From Desulfohalobiaceae bacterium (GTDB lineage: Bacteria > Desulfobacterota > Desulfovibrionia > Desulfovibrionales > Desulfothermaceae): 11,923 bases of DNA. A program made the position numbers and the translations under genes. The DNA lies in contig JAIPER010000070.1 of assembly GCA_021737115.1 (NCBI GenBank), positions 1-11,923 on the forward strand, written 5' to 3'. Below the pieces are notes generated by a model. That model made no database searches and had not been told where the DNA came from. It saw only the letters and a list, made by a program, of their open reading frames with translations. Of the stretch, positions 6,091-11,923 are shown piece after piece. Position 1 is the stretch's first letter. Every line of letters starts with the position of its first letter.

Positions 6091-6903
6091 TCAACCCTGA
6101 TCGTAACCGAAATTGGAAACGAGGGTCAGATCGTCCTCCCAGCTGATAAGTCTGCTGATTTCACCGGCTAAACCGGTTAATTTCTCTCCAAGTCCGTAAA
6201 GTTCGTCTTGGGAGGTGGCTTTCTCCATGCGGGGAGCGCTTATGGCTGCCTGGACTTTCTGATCGGGGCCTACAATCACTGCTGCAACTGAGCAGACACC
6301 ATCAAACATTTCCATCCGATCCAGGGCGAATCCACGCTTCCTGGTCAGTTCAAGCTCTTTCTCCAACTCATTGATTGAAGTGATTGTGTTTTTTGTCATC
6401 GGTTCCAGGGTCACGGTATTCAAAATCTTTTCCCGGTCCCGGGCTTCAAGAAAGGCGAGAAATGCTTTTCCGCTCGCTGAACAATACACAGGGCTCCGCT
6501 GTCCGATCCGCATGCTGATTCTGAAGGCTTCGGAGGCGATTATCTTGTCGATGTAGATAACTTCATTTTCATCTAGAACACTGACCAGAATCGATACCTT
6601 TTGCTCCGCCGCAAAGCGTTCAATCAAAGGTCTGCCCAGTCGTCTTACATCCAGATTATGCAATGCACGGCTGCCGATTTTCAATGCCTTGAGGGTCAGG
6701 AAAAACATTTTGCTGGCTGGGTCCTGATCGATCATTCTGGTTGCTTTAAGCGTCGCTGCCAATCGGGCTGCAGTGGTTTTTTTATACCCGCTCAGGTCGA
6801 CGAGTCTGCTCAAGGCAACAGGCTGTTCCTGGCTGATGAGTTCCAGGAGCCTGCACGCCTTGACCACGGACTGAACCAGGTCTCTATACTGTTTATTCGT
6901 CAT
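6091..6903 (-). CDS. IclR family transcriptional regulator
   Basis: The 270-residue length is normal for the family. Residues about 10-75 form the winged helix-turn-helix (SVVKACRLLELI, then LVDLSGYKKTTAARLAATL as the recognition region). Residues about 85-255 form the effector-binding domain, with the family signatures SPVYCSASGKAFLAF (137-151) and GFALDRMEMFDGVCSVAAVI (191-210), including Cys204. IclR proteins are dimeric or tetrameric regulators of catabolic genes that respond to small carboxylates or aromatic acids. The start has GGAG seven bases upstream. The gene lies just upstream of the amidohydrolase on the same strand, with a fitting palindrome in between, so I infer that it controls the amidohydrolase and TAXI genes. 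No copy of that palindrome is seen before its own start, so self-regulation is not indicated. Confidence 0.94.
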   Translation of the reverse strand: MTNKQYRDLVQSVVKACRLLELISQEQPVALSRLVDLSGYKKTTAARLAATLKATRMIDQDPASKMFFLTLKALKIGSRALHNLDVRRLGRPLIERFAAEQKVSILVSVLDENEVIYIDKIIASEAFRISMRIGQRSPVYCSASGKAFLAFLEARDREKILNTVTLEPMTKNTITSINELEKELELTRKRGFALDRMEMFDGVCSVAAVIVGPDQKVQAAISAPRMEKATSQDELYGLGEKLTGLAGEISRLISWEDDLTLVSNFGYDQG

Positions 6904-6965
6904 TTGCCATCTCCATTAACGGAGCATCCGGAGAATATTTATCAAAAGACCCTGTTTTGTCTGGA

Positions 6966-7235
6966 TCAATCCAACTGCCGTGGGACCTTGGGGGTGTCCG
7001 GAACCCTGTATCCGTCAGCTTTGCGTTGATCGCTGAAGTTGCGAATGGAGCTGACCGGATCTCCGCTGGGCAGTACCAGCCTGTAATCTCCGCTCTGGGT
7101 GTCGAGAATGCAGAAGAACCCTCGGTCTCCGTCCACCTGGAATTTTGCAGAACCCGAAGAGCCGGCGGCAAAACCCGCGATCATGAACATGCCCGCAGTT
7201 ACCAGGCAGCCGGCCAAAAAACTTTTCCCGTCCAT
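6966..7235 (-). CDS. Small exported protein of unknown function
   Basis: The protein has 89 residues. A hydrophobic stretch at about 6-24 (FLAGCLVTAGMFMIAGFAAG region) is a signal peptide or membrane anchor; cleavage near the Ala-Ala-Gly is possible. The remainder is a short polar domain with FQVDGDRGFFCILDTQSG, which reads like a small beta-rich extracytoplasmic segment with one Cys. I do not recognise the family. The start is well supported by AGGAGG five bases upstream. The gene is 62 bp before the IclR gene on the same strand and 220 bp after the zinc-ribbon gene, from which a long hairpin separates it. Its codons look like those of its neighbours. Confidence 0.7.
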   Translation of the reverse strand: MDGKSFLAGCLVTAGMFMIAGFAAGSSGSAKFQVDGDRGFFCILDTQSGDYRLVLPSGDPVSSIRNFSDQRKADGYRVPDTPKVPRQLD

Positions 7236-7326
7236 AAACCACCTCCTGGCGGATGATTCCGCTTGATTTACCTACATCCTTTCCATCTGAACAATGGCCT
7301 GCTAATTGGTGCCTGAACGAAAACTC

Positions 7327-7452
7327 GTGTTTGGCCATAAACTTGCCCAGATACAAGGAACAAAAAATTTTGAAAGCGCAGTGTATTCCAATACATGAGG
7401 ATTTCAAAATTTTGCAGTGACGCAGTAGATGGGTGAGTTTCCGGCCAAACAC
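7327..7452. repeat. 126-bp imperfect inverted repeat (long hairpin element)
   Basis: The ends GTGTTTGGCC (7327-7336) and GGCCAAACAC (7443-7452) are perfect complements. Inside, AAACT..CCCA pairs with TGGG..AGTTT, and AAAATTTTGAAA near 7365 pairs with TTTCAAAATTTT near 7405. The centre is itself a palindrome (GTATT-CC-AATAC). The whole can fold into one long hairpin. It starts 3 bases past the stop of the zinc-ribbon gene as read on the minus strand. I associate such elements with dispersed intergenic repeats in Desulfobacterota genomes (recollection, not checked). It could act as a 3'-end stabiliser or attenuator. Confidence 0.85.
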
Positions 7453-7455
7453 TAA

Positions 7456-7770
7456 TTATTTTGCCTGACAGAATTCGTCCTGCAGAATGTGCAGGAGGTT
7501 TTGCCTGTCCGCCTCGGTCATTTCAGGGAGCAAAGCCAGAACCCGATCATAGGCTGATTCTACTGAAATATCTTCCCTCTCCTTCGGAGTAAACAGTTCC
7601 TGCCCATCACACTCGGCACAGTATGCATCGACATCGTATTCTTCGCTATTGTACTCGCACTCCGGGCATTTGCTCTGGGTGATGATCGTGTTTCCGATGG
7701 AAGAAACCTTGTTTGCCTCTTTCTTCTGGGCGAACAGTGTTTTTGTCAGACCGGACATGAATTTGGTCAT
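7456..7770 (-). CDS. Small zinc-ribbon protein
   Basis: The 104-residue cytoplasmic protein has two CxxC knuckles, CPEC at 35-38 and CAEC at 51-54, with 12 residues between them: a compact zinc ribbon. The N-terminus is basic (residues 1-21), and the C-terminal half (65-104) looks helical and acidic, with LLPEMTEADRQNLLHILQDE. The start is supported by GAGGAGG six bases upstream. I do not recognise a named family. A role as a metal-binding adaptor or regulator is possible, but nothing in the sequence fixes it. It lies between the hemerythrin-like gene and the small exported protein, all on one strand. Its leader contains a strong hairpin (7795-7824) and its 3' end abuts the 126-bp inverted repeat. 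Confidence 0.75.
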   Translation of the reverse strand: MTKFMSGLTKTLFAQKKEANKVSSIGNTIITQSKCPECEYNSEEYDVDAYCAECDGQELFTPKEREDISVESAYDRVLALLPEMTEADRQNLLHILQDEFCQAK

Positions 7771-7794
7771 ATACCGCCTCCTCTATCCTTTTTT

Positions 7795-7824
7795 GCCCTT
7801 TGGGGCTTGAAAGCCCCGAAGGGC
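7795..7824 (-). promoter_or_regulatory. Stable hairpin in the leader of the zinc-ribbon gene
   Basis: GCCCTTTGGGGCTT and AAGCCCCGAAGGGC flank a 2-base loop; 13 of 14 positions pair. On the minus strand it is followed by AAAAAAGGATAGAGGAGG, so there is no T-run and it is not an intrinsic terminator for that strand. On the plus strand no T-run follows either. It ends about 12 bases before the GAGGAGG ribosome binding site, so it could stabilise the message or affect ribosome access. Confidence 0.65.
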
Positions 7825-7928
7825 AATACCGGATAATATTAACGTTACTGCATACGCTCGAAATCTTCGCCGTCAATCCGAAAATTGAGCTGTAAATTAT
7901 GTGTTTCATGTAGCCTGATAAAAGAGGA

Positions 7929-8483
7929 TCAGACCAGATAGGCGTCCCGCAATCGTTCCAAAAGAGCGTAAAATTCTTCGTGCTTACCGACACCAATGCG
8001 CTCACGTTCGAGCCTGGCAAAGGCCTCGACGAGTTCGTCGTCATGGACGGCTTCCAGCCTGTCGTCCGCCAGAGGGAAGAGAACTGCGTTCTCCCTGGCA
8101 ATATGCCGGGTCAGCAGGGAGACATATGCGCTGATGGTCCGTGAAATACCGGCAGCGGATGTCCTGTCCCCTGCTTTGTACTTTTCCAAGCCGTCCTTGA
8201 ATCGTGACATCAGTATCCGGCCCTGTTCATGCTCCCGGAGGACGTCGCCCAAAGGGGGCTCGTATCTCGTAAAGCCGGCAGCCTGCAGGGCGGGAAGCAG
8301 AAATTCCTCTTCCTTGCCGTGATGGCAGCTGTCCACGAAGGTCCTGAGAAAATCCAGGATGCCACCTGTATGTTCGAAAACGATCTTCTCGTTGTTTTCA
8401 AATTTTCCAGCAAGGGCCAGGAGAACCCGCAGCATGATCTCAATGCCCTCATGCTCCTGTATCAGTTCCTTTGTTGCTTTCAT
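7929..8483 (-). CDS. Hemerythrin-like (HHE domain) protein
   Basis: The 184-residue helical protein has the His/Glu pattern of a diiron HHE domain: His11 (QEHEGI), His54 and His55 with Glu58/Glu59 (CHHGKEEE), His85 (REHEQGR), and His127 with Glu131 (TRHIARENAVLFPL). This is the typical four-helix arrangement. Residues 1-140 form the domain and 141-184 form an extra charged helix. In anaerobes such proteins bind oxygen or nitric oxide, or help protect or repair iron centres; which applies here cannot be told. The start has only a G-rich SD-like stretch (TGGGGGGC), so translation may be modest. Neighbours on the same strand are a possible small membrane peptide upstream and the zinc-ribbon gene downstream, so these may form a small redox-stress cluster (inference). 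Confidence 0.9.
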   Translation of the reverse strand: MKATKELIQEHEGIEIMLRVLLALAGKFENNEKIVFEHTGGILDFLRTFVDSCHHGKEEEFLLPALQAAGFTRYEPPLGDVLREHEQGRILMSRFKDGLEKYKAGDRTSAAGISRTISAYVSLLTRHIARENAVLFPLADDRLEAVHDDELVEAFARLERERIGVGKHEEFYALLERLRDAYLV

Positions 8484-8571
8484 CAGTTAGCCCCCCATTG
8501 GTTGAAAATTGCAAAAATCACGGCCATCCTGCCTGGCCGGCCTGGATCGGCTGCAGGTCCTGTATAATCCA

Positions 8572-8703
8572 TCAACGGTCACGCTGAAATTCAATGAGAG
8601 CCAGGATAGCGAAGGCGCGGGTCACGGCGGCAAAGAATATCATGTAGAAGGGAACCACCCCGACAAGCAAAAGGGTATAATCATCTAAAAAATGCTGCCT
8701 CAT
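8572..8703 (-). CDS. Possible 43-residue single-pass membrane peptide
   Basis: The frame starts at the ATG at 8703 and ends at TGA (8574-8572). The peptide begins MRQHFLDDYTLLLVGVV and ends EFQRDR. Residues about 9-37 are almost entirely hydrophobic, with a Pro and one Arg, and look like one long membrane helix. An in-frame stop lies two codons before the ATG, so no longer form exists. The ribosome binding site is weak or absent (CTCTTGACAA before the ATG). It fills most of the gap between the thioesterase and hemerythrin-like genes on the same strand, as a genuine small gene would. I know of no named family; coding status is uncertain. Confidence 0.45.
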   Translation of the reverse strand: MRQHFLDDYTLLLVGVVPFYMIFFAAVTRAFAILALIEFQRDR

Positions 8704-8744
8704 TTGTCAAGAGCAGATCCGATTGCGGGCCGGCAATCTCGGAG

Positions 8745-9167
8745 TCAGGATTCATGTTTCGCGCGGCTTGTGCCGGCGATGGTGCCCAGCGCGATCGCGC
8801 AGAGGGCCTCCTTGCCGTCGCTCACAGCGAATATCTCACAGCGGCAGACCGCCTGGGTTCTGCCGCTGGAGACGACCTCGGCCCTGACCAGGATATCCGT
8901 GCCCTGGGCCGGCCTCAAGTAGTTGATCTTGAACTCCGAGGTCACCACCTCCGGGCCGAGGACGCTGCCCCCGGCAAAAGTCAGGGCGTTGTCCGCGGCA
9001 TAGCTGAGCACCCCACCGTGCACCGAGCCGTGCTGCTGTTTCAAATGGGGGGTGACGGGAATGCGCAACTCGGCCCGTCCCTGGGAAAAGGCGGTCAGTT
9101 CGGCGCCGACAAGCAGGCTGAAGGGCTGTGAGGACAGGACCTGTTTGCCGAATTCCAGTATATCCAT
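8745..9167 (-). CDS. PaaI-like hotdog-fold acyl-CoA thioesterase
   Basis: The 140-residue length is typical for this family. The hotdog signature HGSVHGGVLSYAADNA (46-61) contains the conserved HGG (50-52) and the acidic residue Asp59 that acts in PaaI-type enzymes. The second half holds the expected strands (EFKINYLRPAQGTDI and the segment near 109, CRCEIF). Family members hydrolyse acyl-CoA esters, often phenylacetyl-, hydroxyphenylacetyl- or other aryl-CoAs, in the cytoplasm, and usually act as tetramers. The start is supported by GGAGG eight bases upstream. It lies downstream of the 2-oxoacid oxidoreductase genes on the same strand, across a 327-bp repeat-rich gap. It could release acids from the CoA esters those enzymes make, but this is inference. 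Substrate unknown. Confidence 0.88.
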   Translation of the reverse strand: MDILEFGKQVLSSQPFSLLVGAELTAFSQGRAELRIPVTPHLKQQHGSVHGGVLSYAADNALTFAGGSVLGPEVVTSEFKINYLRPAQGTDILVRAEVVSSGRTQAVCRCEIFAVSDGKEALCAIALGTIAGTSRAKHES

Positions 9168-9494
9168 GGAATGCTCCTCCTACTGGACCAAAGCTGGATT
9201 CGCCCGCAAACCAAAGGTCCAGGTTTACTTTGAAATTTGAAATTGGAAATTGGCAAGAAAAGAATGCAGAAAAGCAGAGTGTTCTATTACGCCTCATCAA
9301 ATTTCCAATACCCAAATCTCAAATCCTAAAAGAAGAATCTCCTGAAATCATGAGGATTTTTCTTTGAAGCCTCCTCTTTTCATTGTTTGAAGTTTGAATA
9401 TTGGGATTTGTAGTTTATTTGTCATTTGGTGCTTGGGATTTGGAATTTGATCGAAGACAAAGGTTTTTGTGTTGCGCACGAAACCAGCTTTCAA
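9168..9494. other. Repeat-rich AT-rich intergenic region
   Basis: This 327-bp gap between the oxidoreductase and thioesterase genes is much more AT-rich than both neighbours. It is filled with variants of TTTGGAATTTGA/TTTGAAATTGGA in both orientations. Examples are 9229-9253 (direct), 9296-9326 (inverted, its reverse complement ending ATTGGAAATTTGAT) and 9435-9452 (GGGATTTGGAATTTGATC). Open frames crossing it are low-complexity and have no supported start. No convincing promoter or terminator was identified, though the thioesterase promoter should lie here. Confidence 0.7.
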
Positions 9495-10796
9495 TCATGA
9501 TGAAGCCAGTACCCGCTCCACCAGGTCCAGGGAGCTCTCCAGGGCCTTGCCTTTCTTGAAGCGCTGGCTGAGGGCCGCTGTGAGCATGTCCTTGCTTAGG
9601 ACCCGGTTCTGCCCGGCCAGGAGGGCCAGGGAGGCCAGGGCGAAGTCCTGGGATTTGACCTGAAGGGCCTTGAAGTCCACCTCCCGGATTCGGGCCTCTG
9701 TCTTTGGCAGCTCCAGGCCCTTGGCCGCCAGGACCAGGCTCTGCCCGGGCAGTTCCTGAAGCATCCCCTTTCGCCTGGCCACACCTTCCGGTCCCAGGGC
9801 GATGATCACCGAGGGCCTGTCCAGGCCGGTGTAGCCGATCTCTTCACTGGACAGGACCAGCTCGCTGATGGAGTGCCCCTTCATGACCGTGATCGGGTAG
9901 TCGTTCTTCTGGGTGGCGAAAAGATCGGCGCTCATCCCGGCCAGGCCCAGGAGCTCACCTGCGGTCACGATCCGCTGCCCGGCGCTGCCCAGGATAACCA
10001 CCTCCTGGCGGCCGGACTCGGGCGGGGCGAGCGTGGCCTCGACCCGGACCGGCTTCTTGACCTCCTGCAGTTCCCCGGCCTCCCGGCGGTAGTGGGACCC
10101 GTACTCCGGGCGTTTGTTCTGCTCGGCAAAGTGGGTCACATCGGGCAGCCGCTCCAGCTCCGCCTGGATGTCCCTGGGGGTCTGCTTGTTGCGTTTAGTG
10201 TAGCGGCCCGGGCACAGGCCCCGGATGTCCAGAAGGGAAAACCCTTCGAAGCGGATGGCTTCTTCGATCCGTTCGGCCAGGTCCTTCTGGTAGGTGGACA
10301 GGCGACGGACAAAGGGGGCCCCGGCTGCCCCGGCCACTTCGCAGATCTCCAGGGGCTTTTCCAGCCGGTTCAAGAATCCGGAACCGACCACGGCCTCGGT
10401 GGGGGTGGTCGTGGAGCACTGACCTCCGGTCATGCCGTAGTTGAAGTTGTTCAGGACCAACAGGGTCAGGTCCAGGTTGCGGCGGCAGGCGCTTAAGACG
10501 TGGGCCCCGCCGATGCCCAGGCCCCCGTCGCCCATGGTCACCACCACCGTCAGCTCCGGCCGGGCCAGCTTCAGGCCGGTGGCGTAGGTCAGGGCCCGGC
10601 CGTGCAGCCCGTGCAGGGCGTGGGTCCGGAAGAAGGTGTCGAACAGGCCGGAGCAGCCGATGTCGGTGACAATGGCGATGTCCTCCCCGGGGAGTTCCAT
10701 GTGCACAAAGGCCCGGTCCAGGGAATGGACCACCTTGTCATGGGCGCAGCCCGGGCAGAAGACCGGAGGGCGATTTGTATTCAAGAGACTATCCAT
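9495..10796 (-). CDS. 2-oxoacid:ferredoxin oxidoreductase, fused beta-gamma subunit
   Basis: The 433-residue protein joins two subunits. Residues 1 to about 260 are the thiamine-diphosphate-binding beta subunit: FCPGCAH (13-19), CSGLFDTFFRTHALHG (48-63) and the diphosphate/Mg motif GDGGLGIGG (89-97) with NNFNYGMTGGQ (116-126). Residues about 264-430 are the gamma subunit, with GSAGQRIVTAGELLG (270-284) in place of the usual GxGGQG loop. Such enzymes oxidatively decarboxylate a 2-oxoacid to its acyl-CoA and reduce ferredoxin, or run in reverse. The start overlaps the end of the alpha-subunit gene by 8 bp and has AGGAGG six bases upstream, implying translational coupling. No delta (ferredoxin-like) subunit is seen here; it may lie upstream. 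Family similarity is to KorB plus KorC; the specific oxoacid (2-oxoglutarate, branched-chain or aryl) cannot be told. Confidence 0.92.
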   Translation of the reverse strand: MDSLLNTNRPPVFCPGCAHDKVVHSLDRAFVHMELPGEDIAIVTDIGCSGLFDTFFRTHALHGLHGRALTYATGLKLARPELTVVVTMGDGGLGIGGAHVLSACRRNLDLTLLVLNNFNYGMTGGQCSTTTPTEAVVGSGFLNRLEKPLEICEVAGAAGAPFVRRLSTYQKDLAERIEEAIRFEGFSLLDIRGLCPGRYTKRNKQTPRDIQAELERLPDVTHFAEQNKRPEYGSHYRREAGELQEVKKPVRVEATLAPPESGRQEVVILGSAGQRIVTAGELLGLAGMSADLFATQKNDYPITVMKGHSISELVLSSEEIGYTGLDRPSVIIALGPEGVARRKGMLQELPGQSLVLAAKGLELPKTEARIREVDFKALQVKSQDFALASLALLAGQNRVLSKDMLTAALSQRFKKGKALESSLDLVERVLASS

Positions 10797-11910
10797 GACG
10801 CACCTCCTGACTGATTCTTTGCGGTTTGATGAGTTCCCCGTTCATCTGTCCCAGGAAGCGGACCGGCTTGTCCGGCAGGATCCGCTGTATCTCCCGGACG
10901 TACTGGCCGAGGTTCATCTCCACTACCAGGACCTCCTCGAAGCCCTGGGCCTTGTCCCTGATGAGAGCTTCCGGCACAGGCCAGAGGGTCTTTACATCCA
11001 GAAGGCCAACCGGACCGTGCTCCCGGTTCAGATCGAGTACCGCGTCCCGGGCCGCCCGGGAGGTTACCCCATAGGATAGGATCAGGGTCTTACCCGAGGA
11101 AGGGCCTGTCTGATCATAGTAGGTAAAGGAGCCCACTTCCTGCTCCAGCTTGGCCTTCAGCCGCTCCTGGTTGCGCTCGATCTGCAGGGGATCGGTGGTG
11201 ATGTAGCCGTCCGGTCCATGGGTGGACGAGGTCTGGCGGACCAGGGTTTGGCTGCCGATGGGCAGAAAATCCGGCGTCAGGCGATCTTCTGGAACGGCAA
11301 AGGGCAGAAAGGGTCTGTCCAACGGGGCCTGCCGACGTTCTATGAGCGGGGGCAGGCTGATGGCCTCCAGGTCCACGGACTCTCTGGTCATGGAGACCTC
11401 CTTGTTTGCGGCCAAAAAGACCGGACAGCGGTAGGTCTCGGCCAGGTTGAAGGCGGTGTAGGTCAGGAGGTAGCAGTCCGCGGCGTCCGAGGGAGCCAGG
11501 ACGATGACCGGCAGGCCGCTGCTCTGGCCCCAGCGCATGAACTGGATGTCTCCGTCCGCGCCCTTGGTGGCCGAACCGGTGGACGGTCCCAGGCGCTGGA
11601 CATTGACGATGACCAGGGGGATCTCGCTGCCCAGGGCGAAGGAGATCTGCTCGGAGTAGAGGCTGATCCCGGGGCCCGAGGTGGCGGTCATGGCCTTGTG
11701 CCCGGCCATGGAAGCCCCCAGGCAGAAGCCGATGGAGGCGATCTCGTCCTCGCCCTGCAGACAGACCCCGCCCCTGGGGGGGAGCAGGCTGAGCATGGTG
11801 TTGAAGACTGTGGTGGCCGGGGTGATGGGGTACCCGGCGAAAAAGTCGCAACCCGCGGCCAGGGCCCCCCAGCCCACGGCCTCGTTGCCTTCGATGAAAC
11901 TGCGCGTCAT
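10789..11910 (-). CDS. 2-oxoacid:ferredoxin oxidoreductase, alpha subunit
   Basis: The complete 373-residue subunit carries GYPITP (26-31), the acidic QGEDEIASIG stretch (52-61), TSGPGISLYSEQ (77-88) and GPSTGSATKGADGD (108-121), all signatures of KorA/VorA-type alpha subunits. Domain I is followed by the C-terminal swivelling domain (about 270-373, LILSYGVTSRAARDAV onward). It pairs with the beta-gamma protein encoded immediately downstream to form a cytoplasmic thiamine-diphosphate enzyme that converts a 2-oxoacid and CoA to acyl-CoA, CO2 and reduced ferredoxin. The start has AAGGA seven bases upstream, and only 13 bases of the window lie beyond it, so the operon probably continues upstream, where a ferredoxin-type subunit or CoA ligase could be encoded. 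The substrate is open: 2-oxoglutarate, phenylglyoxylate-type or branched-chain oxoacids are all plausible. Confidence 0.94.
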   Translation of the reverse strand: MTRSFIEGNEAVGWGALAAGCDFFAGYPITPATTVFNTMLSLLPPRGGVCLQGEDEIASIGFCLGASMAGHKAMTATSGPGISLYSEQISFALGSEIPLVIVNVQRLGPSTGSATKGADGDIQFMRWGQSSGLPVIVLAPSDAADCYLLTYTAFNLAETYRCPVFLAANKEVSMTRESVDLEAISLPPLIERRQAPLDRPFLPFAVPEDRLTPDFLPIGSQTLVRQTSSTHGPDGYITTDPLQIERNQERLKAKLEQEVGSFTYYDQTGPSSGKTLILSYGVTSRAARDAVLDLNREHGPVGLLDVKTLWPVPEALIRDKAQGFEEVLVVEMNLGQYVREIQRILPDKPVRFLGQMNGELIKPQRISQEVRHG

Positions 11911-11923
11911 GATTGATCCTTTA

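Noticed and set aside
6906..6919. CTCC-A-TTAA-C-GGAG imperfect palindrome before the IclR gene as an autoregulatory operator
   Set aside because: It is short, overlaps the ribosome binding site, and does not resemble the TTCCG/CGGAA dyad found before the amidohydrolase.
9873..10496. Long plus-strand open frame opposite the oxidoreductase beta-gamma gene
   Set aside because: It is a GC-rich antisense shadow with Gly/Pro/Leu-rich, domain-free translation; the minus strand encodes a complete recognisable enzyme.
11218..11916. 232-codon plus-strand frame opposite the alpha subunit
   Set aside because: Gly/Ala/Gln-rich shadow of a firmly identified alpha subunit.

Overview
The window looks like a chromosomal segment from an anaerobic, moderately GC-rich bacterium. 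A sulfate-reducing or syntrophic member of Desulfobacterota is my best guess. The guess rests on a ferredoxin-linked 2-oxoacid oxidoreductase with a fused beta-gamma subunit, a dehydrogenase-hydratase fusion for beta-oxidation, a TAXI-type TRAP binding protein, a hemerythrin-like protein, and long AT-rich hairpin repeats of a kind I associate with that phylum. No rRNA, tRNA, CRISPR array or intact insertion sequence is visible.

Layout. Bases 1-3087 are on the plus strand: the 3' part of a hydantoinase B/oxoprolinase-family gene (ketone-carboxylase superfamily), a 48-bp dyad, then a 674-residue 3-hydroxyacyl-CoA dehydrogenase/enoyl-CoA hydratase fusion. A 662-bp gene-free stretch follows (3088-3749), with inverted GGTGTCAG-type repeats and several potential RNA hairpins. 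Everything from 3750 to 11910 is on the minus strand, so the gene-free stretch separates convergent transcription units. Reading the minus strand from the right: a 2-oxoacid:ferredoxin oxidoreductase alpha subunit overlapping a fused beta-gamma subunit (11910-9495); a gene-free, repeat-filled AT-rich stretch (9494-9168); a PaaI-like hotdog thioesterase; a likely 43-residue membrane peptide; a hemerythrin-like protein; a small zinc-ribbon protein followed by a 126-bp inverted repeat; a small exported protein; an IclR regulator; an ACMSD-like amidohydrolase; and a TAXI binding protein.

How they may work together (inference). The IclR, amidohydrolase and TAXI genes form a coherent catabolic module: uptake of a carboxylate, its decarboxylation or hydrolysis, and control by an IclR-type regulator. 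A perfect 19-bp palindrome in front of the amidohydrolase is the obvious candidate operator. The hydantoinase B-type subunit and the dehydrogenase-hydratase fusion suggest carboxylation or hydrolysis of a ketone or cyclic amide, followed by beta-oxidation of the CoA ester. The oxidoreductase and thioesterase would handle 2-oxoacid and acyl-CoA products. No CoA ligase, thiolase, TRAP membrane subunit or ferredoxin-type delta subunit lies in the window, so substrates cannot be assigned.

The points most worth following up are the dehydrogenase active site of the fusion (the usual Asn is Asp and the HFxNP Asn is Ala), the Tyr in place of the first metal-binding His of the amidohydrolase, the IclR operator with an overlapping second half-site pair, the 48-bp and 126-bp inverted repeats, and the 43-residue membrane ORF. 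I found no clear sign of a wholly new defence or mobile system.
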